A stretch of 64,000 nt of DNA from Semisulcospira habei (GCA_036245525.1 BTPG01000005.1:177353539-177417538); one strand, 5' to 3'; counted from the first letter of the stretch, positions 51,159 to 63,090 are shown. Notes: a model not told the origin generated them from the sequence alone. Translations and numbers: made by a program.

Positions 51159-51238
<80 letters not shown>

Positions 51239-52902
51239 CAATTGACAAGGTCGGAGGGGTGGGGGGGGGGGGAGGGCGATGCAAAGTGAGTGTTTATAGA
51301 CAGTGACTGCACGCTTATGATACAGCTACTCTTGTGTAGGAATATAGTGAACAGGAAAAACACTACAGAGAAGAGAGATACTAAAAACAAGTGCAAAACG
51401 GAGGACCACAACAATGCGTTAAAAAAAGGAAGTCATTGACATGGCTCTTTTGGACACATTATCTACGTTTCTTTTGCTCTGAGATATATTTAAAACTTTC
51501 GTCCTAAACAGTGGAAGATGTCTCGTTTGCTGTATATGTGGGGGAAGTGAGTTCCATAAATAGGCACCCACATACGAAAGGCTAAATTTAAACAAGTCAA
51601 TTCGGGGCCGTTCAATGACGAGACTGTTCCTCGAAGTGCTGTAGAACCTTTCGCTCTCAGTGAAAAGCTTCGTCAGGTAGAGGGGGGCTTTCCCGTTCAG
51701 TGCTTTGTGCATAAGTACGCACTTATTTAACGTAAGGTGTTGACGTAAAGGAAGGAGCCATGTTGCCTGAAGCTTTTCCTCTAAAGTTAGAGAGGGGATT
51801 GAGAGGATCAATTTAACTGCGCGCTTGTATATATAATTAATCCTCTTAAGGTTAGCCTCACTACAGCCGTCCCAAATAGTAGATGCGTAGTCAATGTAAT
51901 GTTTTATGTAGGAGTTGAAAAATAGCTTACGTGTCTTAGTATCAATAATAGATTTTAATCTTGACAGTAAAAATAGCTTCTTTGATAATGTTTTCCCTAG
52001 TTGTGTTAGATTGGGCAACCAGCACAGTTGTTCGTCAACAATTACCCCGAGGAGACCACATTCCTTGACTTGCTCAACGGGAACTGAATCAAAAGAGAGG
52101 CTAAGTGAATGGGGGCGAAGCTGATGCTTTTGGCGTGTTGTGATTAGCATGCTTTTTGTTTTAGATGGATTAACAAGCATTTGATTATTTTTGCACAACA
52201 GTGAGACCTCCTGAAGACTAAGCTGAAGATTGCCAGATATTTCAGGTACAGTTTTCCCGCCCGCGTGAAGAGTTGAATCATCGACAAACATGTCACATTC
52301 AGTATGTTGATTGACTATATGAAGTGGAAGATAATTTATAAACAAACAGAAGAGTAACGGTCCTAGTATGGATCCCTGGGGCACGCCATACTCAACACGC
52401 TTTGCAGAAGAAAAGGTATCATTGATGTACACAGTTTGAATTCTCCCTATGATATATGAACGAAAGAATGAGAGTGTCCCTGATCTGTTATTGTTAAAGT
52501 AGCAATGTAGTTTCTCTAATAATATTTCGTGATTTATAAGGTCGAACGCTTTTTTAGATCTAGAAAGACAGCACCAGACATTCTGTTTCTGTTGATGTTG
52601 AGCAGCTAAGTGTCAATCATATGAACCAAGGCAGTGTGACACGAATGTTTAGAGCGAAAACCAGACTGATATTTATTCAGGAGAGAATTTTCTTCCAGGA
52701 ATTCGAGAAGATGTTTGTGTACATACTTCTCAATAGGCTTCAACAGAATATATAATATAGATATGGGCCGAAAATTATTTGGATCAGATGTGTCTTTTGT
52801 TTTGGGAATAGGCACCACTTTAGATTTTTTGAAAGCCGCCGTAAAAAATATTATTTTGAGTACATAGGTTGTAAATATAGGTTAAGCTTTCCACAATGTA
52901 TG
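50956..52902 (-). pseudogene. LINE B (non-LTR, jockey/CR1-like), inserted into LINE A
   Basis: Minus strand from 52902: LTYIYNLCTQNNIF, KKSKVVPIPKTKDTSDPNNF, FRPISILYILLKPIEKYVHK, then a stop near 52605 and a one-base shift near 52548 within the segment containing the first catalytic Asp. It continues open from 52432 to 51419 with RVEYGVPQGSILGPLLFCLF, MFVDDSTLHAGG (FVDD), and a C-terminus ending in MSMTSFF. The 3' UTR contains an (AC)n run (51161-51237 on the plus strand) and ends with (ATTC)n at 50956-50978. 5'-truncated. Confidence 0.88.
51161..51237. repeat. (AC)n microsatellite, ~38 units
   Basis: Pure AC repeats within the LINE B 3' UTR. Confidence 0.95.
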
Positions 52903-54008
52903 GAAGAGACTTCAAGATGGGTGTGACATGCTCAGTCTTACGGACTCTCACAACAAGCCGGGCTGCATTGTTCTGAATCTTTTGGAGGCGATCAATGAGA
53001 TACTGAGGGCAGACACAAAGCAAAGAGTTACAATAATCTAGCTTGGACAGCACAAATGCACAAACTAGTGTTTTAGTGGCTTCCACAGTGAGCAGGTGAC
53101 GAACTGAACTAATGCGACGAAGTTCCAGATAAGCTGATCTACACACTGCACTGACATGCTGTGACATAGATAACCCGCTGTCAAGTGTAACACCCAGGTT
53201 TCTCACACTCGCAGAGAAGCCAATGAGTGTTCCATCCACAGGCAATGATGACGGTAAAGGCAGGGACGAAGATAACCTTGGATTAGCTACCAACATTGCT
53301 TCAGTTTTGCCATCATTTAACATCAGTTTGTTGGTGGTCATCCATGATTTGCCATGGTCAATGCACTGGCTTATGCTTTGGACGGCATTCGCAGCTCGCT
53401 CGACAGTATCACTCTTGTACATCTGCGTATCATCTGCAAATGCATGATGGGAAATGGTGCGACTACTAATCAGGTCGGACAGGGGCTGAACATACAGTAA
53501 GAACAATACAGGTCCTAGGTACGAGCCTTGGGGTACGCCAAACCGAAGAGGTGATGGCTCAGAACGACAGCCGTGAACAGAAACAATCTGGGATCTTTCA
53601 GTCCGGTATGAACGAAACCATGCCAAGACTGTGCCTTCAATGCCAAATACAGATTGAAGGCGGCACAGCAAAATTTCATGGTCAGTAGTGTCGAACGCAC
53701 TGGACAGGTCCAGCAAAGCAAGGACTGTGATCTTACGCTCGTCCAAAGCACAAAGCAGGTCATTGAATATCTTCAGCAAAGCTGTTTCAGTGCTACGATG
53801 GGGACGATATGCAGACTGGAATACACTGAACAGACTATTACAGTTGACATGCTTTAAAGTTTGAACAAGGACAATTTTCTCAAGAATCTTTGATAGGAAT
53901 ATAAGATTGGAAACTGGGCGATAGTTTTTCAGTACATTTAGGTCCAAAGATGGTTTCTTCAACAGGGGTTTTACAAGTGCAGTGTTGAAACTTTCAGAAA
54001 AAACACCA

Positions 54009-54055
54009 AAAGTCCTTTGGGAGGCGCTTTTTTTCGTACCAGAGTCCTCTAGGGG
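54009..54055 (+). pseudogene. LINE C, right part after the LINE A insertion
   Basis: AAGTCCTTTGGGAGGCGC and TTTCGTACCAGAGTCC translate as KSFGRR and SYQSP. CCAAAAG here and CCAAG at 50373-50377 may be the remains of a target-site duplication. The copy is then lost in a G-rich stretch. Confidence 0.7.
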
Positions 54056-54059
54056 GGAA

Positions 54060-54300
54060 TCAGGGGAAGGGGGAGGGGTTGGTGAGAGGGGGGGGGGGTG
54101 GTTCCAGGGTTTTCGGACCACCCCCCCCCCCCCCCCCAATCGAAAAAAATCTTGAAAATGCTATAACAAAGTCCCGTTTTGTGGTGTTTGAACTCCCTCT
54201 CCCCCCCCCTCACGTTGTTTGATTTTTTGGCGAATGGTGAGAGTCGCACGCGCCTTCTCTCCACCTTCACCCCCCCCCCACCCCTCCCCCCCTCCCGGCT
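54060..54300. repeat. G-rich then C-rich low-complexity block
   Basis: G-runs at 54060-54105 and C-runs at 54121-54137, 54200-54208 and 54270-54295 form long imperfect G/C complements that could fold back. Confidence 0.75.
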
Positions 54301-54308
54301 CCGTTTTT

Positions 54309-54335
54309 GTCTACCGTATTGAAAATACGGTAGAC
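54309..54335. repeat. Perfect hairpin GTCTACCGTATT...
   Basis: GTCTACCGTATTGAAAATAC then GGTAGAC. Followed by GGGGCTGGTCGGAGTGCA and, at 54434, ATGACGTCACG; the mirrored order of the same blocks precedes 27042. Confidence 0.75.
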
Positions 54336-54490
54336 TTTGAAATGGGGCTGGTCGGAGTGCATTTCGGAGCATGCACATGACGTTTCTGGCGTGCGGGGCG
54401 GAAATTCTGGCAAAGAAGTAACAAGATAAAAATGACGTCACGTCTAGCTTCGCAAACCTTGCTGGAGAACGTCTTTTTGGCGCCAAAGCG

Positions 54491-54560
<70 letters not shown>
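54491..54560. repeat. (GT)n microsatellite
   Basis: About 35 GT units. Confidence 0.95.
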
Positions 54561-54564
<4 letters not shown>

Positions 54565-54979
54565 CAGCGACTAGAGCCCGTGTTTGAGGACGGACAAGCT
54601 TGAAATTGTATGATATTGTCCCTAAAAGAATTATGTCGATAATTTCTTTTTCGATTTTTTTTTATTACGATGCTCATTGCCGAGAAAATGGCCGTTTCAC
54701 AAAAACCGGTTCATCCACACTGGAGTCTGTAATTATTCTTATTTTTACTAGATATATTGCATTTAGCTAGATAAAAGGGAGATACTGAATGAGTTCGTTA
54801 ACCAGCATTGTACTTCTAGAACCTTTTGAGTGATAATGAAATTAAAAAAAAAAAATATTGTACGTTTTTGAGATTAATTTCATGAATTATATGGGTTAAT
54901 CTTAAAACAATTGAAATTTGTTTACGAAAAAAACCCCACATTCTTCTCATTAATAATCGTATGATTTTTCATATATGGT

Positions 54980-55015
54980 ATCAAAGACAATACATTATAA
55001 TGTATTGTCTTTGAT
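54980..55015. repeat. Perfect 36-bp palindrome
   Basis: ATCAAAGACAATACATTA is followed immediately by its exact reverse complement, with no loop. Confidence 0.95.
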
Positions 55016-55469
55016 GGTATTTACATAAGCCTACAGTTTGTCTCGGCTGTCGGATACAATTAGTTCACTTGTGACCTGTATGCCCTAGTTAACAGCTAAC
55101 ATAACTTTAATTTTTCTTTTACGAAATAAACTATCTTTTCAGTAATAACCGCATAATTTTTCATAAACAGTGTTTACATAAGCCTGCTGTTTGTCCTGGC
55201 GCTGGGGTAGGATTAGGTCAAAATTGTGACCTGTAACCCTAGGCGTGAAAATCAGCAAGAAAATTGCTAAGTTGATTCTCTGATACGTCAAATGTTAGTA
55301 CTGCGATGACGGATGAGTGACGTATAATATCGAGTCGTCACTATGAACGCGGCGTCGTGGGACTGATGAGGTAACGACGTGAAGCTTGAAGTGACGTCAT
55401 TTCGATGCTCGTGCTATTATTCTTCTTCAGAATAGCTATGCTACGCCAGACCACAGAGCTTACGAATGG
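55016..55469. other. No gene recognised
   Basis: AT-rich. The phrase ACATAAGCCT-C-GTTTGTC occurs at 55022 and 55167, suggesting an old tandem duplication. Confidence 0.4.
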
Positions 55470-55770
55470 CGGGAATCGCCGTGTGTCCGTCTTTATTTAT
55501 ATGTGCCAGTGTGTGTGCATCAGAGGGTGGGTTAGAGTAGAAGGAGATGGATTCCTGTCGCTACACGAGCCCACAGAGCATACTAATGGCGGGATGCGCC
55601 GTGTGTCCGTCTTTATTTGTGTGCGCCGACGTGTGTGTTGATCAGAGGTTGTCTTAGAAAGGAGGGAGATGGATCAGCATAATAAGCCTAAAAATATGAA
55701 CGACTCTGAATGTTCCTAAAAGATAAACGCATCTGAGCTCCAAACAATACGGTAGACTTTGGGATGAAAT
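55470..55770. repeat. Dispersed repeat, one full and one partial tandem copy
   Basis: CGCCGTGTGTCCGTCTTTAT occurs at 55478 and 55588. The second copy continues like 30030-30215 to CAAACAATACGGTAGA. Confidence 0.8.
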
Positions 55771-55889
55771 CCTCATCTTGTTCTCTATTTTTCGGCCCCT
55801 GGAAACAAGGTCTAGCGTCGGGGAGGCCTTTTGTATCAGGTTGAAAGTCCCAAACAAGAAGTTGAATCCCCCTCCCCGATGTAACTGAT

Positions 55890-56215
55890 GCGCCCCTGGT
55901 CCTTTGATATGGAACAGCTTCCCACAAGAAATACGCTACGCGCTGTGCAGTCATTCATTCAATACGTATCTTTTTATGTCTGCCCACTGATGACTTGCTC
56001 ATGTTTGTGTTAGTGTGTGTGTGTGTGTTAGTGTGTGTGTGTGTGTGTGTGTGTTCATGATCGTGCATGTACACGTACACACCAGTGTTTTTGTGGCTGG
56101 TTAATATTGTTCTTCTGTTTTGTTAATATGTATTTGTATATTTATGTTTGCATGCTTTTTGTACATTGTAAAGCGCTTACAGCTCCGACATTATTGTTAT
56201 TATTAGTATGTGAAG
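55890..56215 (+). mobile_element. CR1-type LINE 3' end fragment
   Basis: Plus strand reads LWNSFPQEIRYALCSHSFN then a (GT)-rich UTR, ending TTGTAAAGCGCTTACAGCTC and an ATT-type tail. Confidence 0.75.
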
Positions 56216-56222
56216 AAAGAGA

Positions 56223-56433
56223 TTAACTCGTTCAGCCCGACGGCCGTATTTCCCAATTTGGGAGGCGTCATATAATGACTGCACCAGTTGCAGGAGATGG
56301 ATCGACCATGATAATTCAAGGGCAGTGCCAGATTAGCTTGGCGCCGACAGGCGCCAAGCTAATCTGGCACTACCCTTGAATGATCATGGTCAACCCATCT
56401 CCTGCTGTAGTGCGTCAGGGCTGAATGGGTTAA
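56223..56433. mobile_element. Hairpin MITE, type B, best-preserved copy
   Basis: TTAA at 56223-56226 and 56430-56433. The stem spans about 56295-56402 (GAGATGGATCGACCATGATA ... pairs with ... TGATCATGGTCAACCCATCTC, nearly without mismatches) with the apex GGCGCCGACAGGCGCC. Confidence 0.92.
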
Positions 56434-58806
56434 AACTGTTCACTGCCGAGAAAAAAATCATTTTGAATACCGCTCACTCGCTCAGCCACAAGAGGTATAG
56501 ATCCTCGTGAGCCCCCGCATTATGGAAGCTCATGAAAATCTAGGCTTCTCGCTGAAATCCTTTGTGTCCATGTCCCTTTGCCGGCTAGTGATCTTCGACG
56601 TTCAATTTATAATGATTTTAAAACACGGGCACCGGCATTGAATGAACTTTATTGAGTTTCATGTTGTTGTTTTTCTTCCTCGCTTCTTTGACCTTCTTTG
56701 TTTTATAGCACGGGAATGGGCCTGTGGCGGATCTGCAACCCCCCGGAAATTTAACACATTCTACACTGTTACGTGGTGGAGTTGTAGTCGAAGTATGATA
56801 AACACACCAGACACACACGCACGTAGAGTTCTTTTAAATAGACCTCATTCAGCTGCAATCCGTCAACCGTGGCTTAAGGATGTAGACAAAACTGGAGTAA
56901 CAGTTCCAACAAATTTAATTCAGCGATGCGATATCCACACAATAATGCACTCTCAAATGCACAAACTACTGAATACAAAGTCTCTTCTGCTATATGCATC
57001 ATGTGATATGAAGAAACGATGGGTAAATTTTCAAAAATGAAATCGGCAGCAGTTGAGGAAGAAAAGACATCTATGTCGAACGTCGATTATTACAACAAAA
57101 ACCGGTAGAAGTAAACTCGCCTATCAAAAAAGGCTGTTTGTGTTTTTATCTTGAAACATGCGAAGTGGGTGCATTGTGCATGTACAGGAGAGGAAGGGAT
57201 GGTCATAATTCGTCTGCTATGATGTTCACATTGTGCGATGTTCAGGGAAGAGATTTTCTGTCGCAAAATTACAACACACCTGACGTTCAACATGCCGTTT
57301 TTTAATAGGCAATAGCGCAATCTTTCGCACATGAACATATCTGTTCTTCACTGGTAAATATTTATACATGTCTTGCCTCACATAATTGATGATATGAAAC
57401 CAGTAGGTCGACCTTTTCTTTGCACACCATCACATCGCTCACACGAGGTCGATCGGTGATGCTTTCTGGCAAGGGAAATTTTCAGCCTTGGCCAACATTT
57501 TAATCATACAGTCGCTAAACCTCTCAAAATGTGTCTCCCATGTTATTTCTAATGTATATTCAGGCATTTTACCATGATCTTAACTACTAAAATCAGATGA
57601 ATCAGGACTGGAAGTGTATTATGCATACAGTTTGGTCAAATATCTTAGTAACACCTTTTGGCAATGGGTCATATACATTTCTAATTACCTCTAGTTACAT
57701 GTGTCCTGCGTCATTGCTTTCCCCAATCAACCGACCTTTCATGCTCTTATAGGTCCGGGTTCAGCAATTAGTCAGTAGAGGACATCGAAAAAAAAATTTC
57801 AAAGTCCCTACCTGACACAGAAAGTGCAACCCTGATAGGGCCCCGTGTGATAGGATCCCCGAGCACGCACGTTACTATAGCTGCTGTAGAGTGTCAGACG
57901 TCCTTGACGGCTGTCACAGTTCACGAAAACAGGTATACACCATCCAGCTGCCTAAGGTCACTTCCAGTTGCATCTGTCCGTGCGCGGTAACATCCAATTC
58001 CCGTGCAACTACGACTGAAAAATATCCAACTTTCATTTTGCCGCACTGGTGAAGCCTGCACCGAGCCGCGACGTCCAGAGCGTCCAAAAAAGGTCCAGCG
58101 AATGGTGGCGGTAAGTCCAACATGATATGGTGTGGTCTTTTCACTTTTTGTGGTACAAATATTACTTTTGTTGGTAAGTATATTTCCAACAACAACAAAC
58201 ACCTATGCGCGTGTAGCTGACGTCGTGTTTACAAAGGGAAGGTACTCGTAAATATGTATTATCAGGGGACACCACTCTAATGACCACTTCCTTGTCAACA
58301 ACAAGAAGCCCTAGCGATCGTAATGTTATGTGTGTTCTGGTGTACAGGACACTAATTTCGGGGGAAATGATGACTGAGGAAATAACAGCAGACGACAGTG
58401 GTGAGAAGTAGGCAGAATACATCGATGAACAAGACGAAGAATAGATTGGGAATCTTAGCCTCACTGTTCGTCTCTTCTGTAGTTACTATAAATACGTCAC
58501 TATAGTAACAGCCTGAAACTTTGTTTTTAAATTTTCTCTCCTTTATAAATAAGTGTAATAGTTTCTGGGCAATTTTCTATTACACATATTTGTGTTATAT
58601 ACATAATGAAATATGTGATATATTCTGAGCTCCGGTCTGATGTACATTTAGAAGTTTCCACTTTTAGTTGCGATTTGTTTTGGGGGTTCGTGGTGGTTGT
58701 CAAGTTTTTGTGTAAATATCTTCAGAACGCCACGCCATTTTCTAGTACAAGACCCGTGTGTGCATTACATAACTATACAAATACCAGTCATTTGATTCTT
58801 TTTCAG
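56434..58806. other. No gene recognised
   Basis: Open plus-strand stretch at 56642-57040 has no recognised domain. A possible donor (GGTGGCG|GTAAGTCC) at about 58105-58115 follows a short open segment with KPAPSRDVQSVQKRSSEWW, which could be an upstream exon of the unidentified plus-strand gene. Confidence 0.3.
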
Positions 58807-58957
58807 TGCCACACCAAATGAGCTCACAGAGCAGCAAGCAGCTTTATGTGTTATTTCTGTGGATACATTTGTGAAGCTATTACAAAGTGAAGGTGCATCA
58901 GTAATGGAACAACGCCCAATCTCATCACAATACATAACAGATAATCGCAGTGGCAAG
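58807..58957 (+). CDS. Candidate exon, unidentified protein
   Basis: Acceptor CTTTTTCAG|TGCC, donor GGCAAG|GTAAGT. In the one open frame it encodes NELTEQQAALCVISVDTF and SSQYITDNRSGK. It joins in phase 0 with the segment starting at 59692. I do not recognise the family. Confidence 0.45.
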
Positions 58958-58975
58958 GTAAGTTGTGAACCTAAA

Positions 58976-58977
<2 letters not shown>

Positions 58978-59027
<50 letters not shown>
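58978..59027. repeat. (GT)n microsatellite
   Basis: About 25 GT units directly after the donor of the 58807-58957 candidate exon. Confidence 0.95.
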
Positions 59028-59030
<3 letters not shown>

Positions 59031-59039
59031 CTTGGGACA

Positions 59040-59235
59040 AAATGTACAGCTGGCTTATATTTAGAACAAAATATACAGCTGTCTGAATAGAATTAAATAT
59101 ACAGCTGTCTGAATAAAAAAACAAAATATACCTGCAGTTGTCTGAACACAGACAAAATGTTCAGCTGTCTGAATGAAAACAAATGTACAGCTGCTCGCTG
59201 TATGAAAACAACATCAGCAATTGTCTGGATGAGAA
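59040..59235. repeat. ~32-bp degenerate tandem repeat
   Basis: Six or so units of the type ACAAAATATACAGCTGTCTGA with spacer AATA; intronic. Confidence 0.8.
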
Positions 59236-59691
59236 TATAATCAACAGGTCTAGGTAAGGATAAAATAATTATACCACTATAATCAACCTAAAATATATTT
59301 GTTCACAAAATAACAGGACATTTCAGTGTGATGAAATAGAGCAATACATGTATGTGCATAATTCATTATGAAACTCACAATCAGGTATATAAGTGGTCTA
59401 TTGTAAGTTGGCTTGCCACTGATACAATGTATTTCTCATATTTTCCTGAAACCACAAGCTTATGAACAGGAGAAATATGAGTGACAAAAACTTATACTAT
59501 CATTCTTGTATACCAAAATATTTTATTGCTAGTTTTTCTGTGAATCATGTAAATACATGTATGTATATATTGCTCCATATCATAACACTCAAATGTGCTG
59601 CTATTTTGTGACTAAGCCATTTTTAGAAAGCCACACGTACATGCGTATGTGCACACATGCCTATTTTCTGTATTTATTTCTTTTTCAACAG

Positions 59692-59823
59692 GTTTTGTCC
59701 ATCCATGACTGTGTTTATGGTTTGTTTCTAGACAGCAGGGCTGTCACAAGGTCAGGTGACTTGAAACTGGTGAATGCACAGCATGGCATCGAGTTTCTGA
59801 AGACAGCAAGACCTGTCCGATAA
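59692..59823 (+). CDS. Candidate exon, unidentified protein
   Basis: Acceptor TTTTTCAACAG|GTTTTG; encodes VLSIHDCVYGLFLDSRAVT and GDLKLVNAQHGIEFLKTA, then a TAA stop. The composition looks truly coding. Ending in a stop conflicts with the further coding-like segments downstream, so this may be a decayed gene or a transposon-derived locus. Confidence 0.45.
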   Translation, partial: VLSIHDCVYGLFLDSRAVTRSGDLKLVNAQHGIEFLKTARPVR

Positions 59824-60470
59824 GTTGTCACCGACAGAGTTCTACTGTAATCTCCTGCTACTTTCAGGTAATTATCAGTTTGGTGGCATTTGATTTTGAA
59901 GTATGGTACACCCGTGCGCTTGCACAAAATCATTTTTGTTTGTAAAAGTGTTATCACATCACACATAAAGTAGCTTATAGTGTCCTGGAAATATTGCTGT
60001 CACAACACTAAGTTATGATTTACATATGACTGCTACCTCCACACTGTAAGTATATTTACAAGTTGACAGTAAACATTATTATCATGGTGCCATGGTGGTT
60101 TTTCTCCCAAGTCTTCATAACAGCTAGTGCTAGCTACCGGTCAGTTTGCCACACTGTAATGCATGTATCTTTTTTCCAGTATGAAATAGATTTGTATATT
60201 ATTACTGACTTGATCGCAGCCACTGAAACATCTGGATCATTACTTTGATGTGTGGCACAAAGGCAAGCGAATTGCATCAAAGGTTTGAGTTGAGCTGTGT
60301 GTTTACATGGAGGATTATATCCTTGAGTGTATGCAGAACAAAAACACACGAAACTGTCCTGTCATCGAAATAACCTACTCAGTATAAACTGCTGCTGGTA
60401 CATTTTCACTTTTGTGCTTTTTTTACTTTCAGGTTTTGCTTTATCTATTATATTGGCCATCTGTTTTCAG

Positions 60471-60574
60471 TTTCTTTGCTGCTGCCAAAGGCTAAACACC
60501 ACTTGAAACAAGGGATAAAGCCTGTTATCAACCATCACCACACATTACGAGTGTCCTTGCCAGGCATGATCAAG
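60471..60574 (+). CDS. Candidate exon, unidentified protein
   Basis: Acceptor CTGTTTTCAG|TTTC, donor ATCAAG|GTATCA. One open frame: LLLPKAKHHLKQGIKPVIN, HHHTLRVSLPGMIK. Incoming phase 1 does not match the previous segment. Confidence 0.35.
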
Positions 60575-60661
60575 GTATCATGTCTTATTTATGCACTTAT
60601 TTTGACTTAGAGTTTAGATATGTTTCAGTCTCATCATTGAGTGTTTTGAGTGTTAGTCAAG

Positions 60662-60821
60662 GGGATGTATCTATGTGGCTGAAAATGAAATGGCCCCCCC
60701 AAAAACTTTCATTGGCTACAAAGGCTACACAATGCGCAACAGGCTTACCATCCTTGACTTCAACCACCAAGTATGCAAGCAGTATACCAAGATTAGCAAC
60801 AGGCACTCTGTGGCATACCAG
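60662..60821 (+). CDS. Candidate exon, unidentified protein
   Basis: Open frame CIYVAENEMAPPKTFIGYKG then YTMRNRLTILDFNHQVCKQ and a TACCAG|GTAGCA donor. The FIGYKGYTMRNRLTILDFN stretch looks conserved-protein-like, but I cannot name it. Confidence 0.4.
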
Positions 60822-61328
60822 GTAGCACAGCAGAAATATGCATAGTACATGTATGTTACACACTTGTGCAATTTCTGGTACAAGTGCAGTATTGTACATG
60901 TCATTTTCAGTATCATTACAGTATATGTATTTGTAGAAATATACTATTTAGGATTGTGACACTGACCATGAAAACTAATTCTTTCTTATGGCAAGTCAGG
61001 TGCAGAATTCCTGTTCATGTGCACTGTTTACAGTATGTAGTTATAACAAGGATAACAAATGAAAGCAGACATGTATGCAATTTATGAAGAAGAATGTCCA
61101 AATGTATTGAAAACAAAAAATGTCCAACATTTTGCTTTTACATTCAACTTTAATACTTTCTTGTATAGAGAGTACAAAGTGCACAATATGGAGTATATAT
61201 TACATGCATGTGTCCATTTATTCATGTCCCAACTACTTGTACAAACAGATGTAAACAATCTCCATGACAGAAAGTAAATTTTAAAAGTTAATGAAAATGT
61301 TCTCTTCATTCTGTTTTTTCTCATCAAG

Positions 61329-61452
61329 GAATGTGCTCCGTGGCCTTGTATCCCCAATGCCTCACTGATGAGAAGCTCTCCAGTTTGTTACATTACCTAC
61401 GCAGTACAGATGACAAGATTGAGCGACGAGTGGATGTGGTTTTTCAGCAGAA
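61329..61452 (+). CDS. Candidate exon, unidentified protein
   Basis: Pyrimidine-rich acceptor TTTTTTCTCATCAAG|GAATG, donor CAGCAGAA|GTAAAG. Frame: MCSVALYPQCLTDEKLSSLL, HYLRSTDDKIERRVDVVFQQ. The outgoing phase fits the segment at 62280. Confidence 0.42.
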
Positions 61453-62279
61453 GTAAAGACTTGGAGGTTGGTTTCACACACATACACAACCAGATAGTGC
61501 CCTCAGGTAGTTTAGATTGGGGCTTAGAAACTGCCATCTGATTATGGCCACCTGACAAGAGCAACAGTGTTTGCTGTTGCCAAGCCCCATATGGCTCTCA
61601 TGCCACAACTGAAAAAAATCTGTATGTAGAGTGTTGGTGATGTTTGATTGCTATTATAATGTGGGAATTTTATTTGCAAATGTGATGCTATAATTTTTGA
61701 CGCTGCAAAATTTGACTTCGGTCTGCTTCTTACAAATATCTAGAAAAGTTGGTTCTTCTGTTAACTCGATCAGCTGGATCAAATTCAGTAGTTCTTGTTG
61801 TCCATTATTATTAGATGATTCCCACACAAACAGTAGGCCGGATTGTCTTCACTGGTCACGCGCTGATAAGGTGTCGCCTCTACTCCCACATTCGATATGG
61901 TCACCAGGGGCTGCTCATCGGTTGAGTGCATCTTTAGTCTCCCCCAGGGAAAAGTTGGTTATGTTGGCCTGAAAACATATTCATATAATATCATGTTACC
62001 AAGCAGCATTGCAAAGCTACAATGTCTTTTATTATTAGAACAAAACTGTATAAATCGTTTGACCATCACCGAGACAAAGAAATTGTTTGTAAAAGTTATT
62101 TTGCAAATCTGTCTTGTATGGAGTTTATTGATTACACTGGCTGTGATTGATTCATTACGGTTGGTTTCATGTTGAGTAGATTATACTGGCTGATACCCGG
62201 TAGCCAAGTAAACTCATCTAGAACAGTGTTTGCAGTACATCTTCACATGTACTAACTGACCTTTGTTCTTGTCTTGCAG

Positions 62280-62382
62280 CTGCCTGCTGAGAGCAAGTTG
62301 GGGCACACTGCACTGCATCAGGCTGTTTGCTGTTCCAAAGTTTCTGTGTGACATTGCTGCTAACGCCCCTGCAGTTTGGTGA
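62280..62382 (+). CDS. Candidate exon, unidentified protein
   Basis: Acceptor TTCTTGTCTTGCAG|CTGCC; the in-phase frame reads CLLRASWGTLHCIRLFAVPK and ends with TGA at 62380-62382. Weak evidence. Confidence 0.25.
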
Positions 62383-62553
62383 CATGTTTGACACTGGCCA
62401 GTCTGTTGTCTCTTCACTGGTTGGACCTGTCCATGAAGGCTGTCTGTCTGCTGTGGAATCATGGCAATATTAGCATTTTGGTGGATAGCAAAATTTAGCA
62501 TATGATGATAGAACTATATTGCCATATGTAACATTACATTAGGAAATCGTTGC

Positions 62554-62554
<1 letters not shown>

Positions 62555-62648
<94 letters not shown>
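62555..62648. repeat. (AT)n microsatellite, ~47 units
   Basis: Pure AT repeat, cruciform-prone, followed by a C-run at 62679-62692. Confidence 0.95.
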
Positions 62649-62651
<3 letters not shown>

Positions 62652-62889
62652 TGCATGTGTACCCGCCCCCTCCAGCCACCCCCCCCCCCCCCCTCTCCCT
62701 CACTTACCAAAACACAGTGACCAAGTTTGAATGACAGCATCATAAGCAAAATATACCATGCATATAATTCAATGACATCACTGAAATTGTTTCTTTATAA
62801 TTAAAATGGTTGTCTCTGTTCTGTTTGTGTTTTTGCCTCATGTATTATTACAGTTATATATGGTGCAGGAAGTAAAAGTGCACATGTAT

Positions 62890-63090
62890 GTTGTTCTGTA
62901 GAGAAGAACCCTATGAGGAAAGAATGTCGCTTAGAAATGACAGTTACAACACAATTTATTACTAGATAATATGAATAAAATTGTGTTGTAGCTGTCTTTT
63001 CTAAGCGTCTTTCTTTTTTTCGTTGAGTTCGTCTCTGCATTACACACGCTTCGCAGTCACCATTTTGATCTGGACTATGTGGTTCTGTAG
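62890..63090. mobile_element. Short foldback element, same family as 9070-9500
   Basis: GTCGCTTAGAAATGACAG with TACAACACAATTTATTA and the inverted AATTGTGTTGTAGCTGTCTT then TCTAAGCG form a ~45-bp-arm hairpin. The distal end CATTACACACGCTTCGCAGT and CCATTTTGATCTGGAC match 9486-9530. Confidence 0.82.

Larger units (their letters stand above)
50378..54007 (-). pseudogene. LINE A (CR1/L2-type), split by LINE B
   Basis: Minus strand from 54007: SFNTALVKPLLKKPSLDLN, NYRPVSNLIFLSKILEKIV, LLDLSSAFDTTDHEILL (catalytic Asp), RFGVPQGSYLGPVLFLLY, HAFADDTQMY (catalytic Asp pair intact), LSKLDYCNSLL, KTEHVTPILKSL. The frame breaks at 52903 and resumes at 50955 with HWLPVSSRIQYKVMSI. After a frameshift comes FSLLHVYTPSRELRSSPDKR and APGLWNTLPLEVS to 50643. 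The 3' UTR ends GCGCTATATAAATACTC (ATT)n at 50381-50414. 5'-truncated; the reading frame is otherwise well preserved. Confidence 0.88.

Noticed and set aside
54010..54139. N-terminal Gly/Pro-rich extension of the large minus-strand RT frame
   Set aside because: This part is antisense to the LINE C remnant and a G-rich tract; the LINE A homology starts at about 54007.
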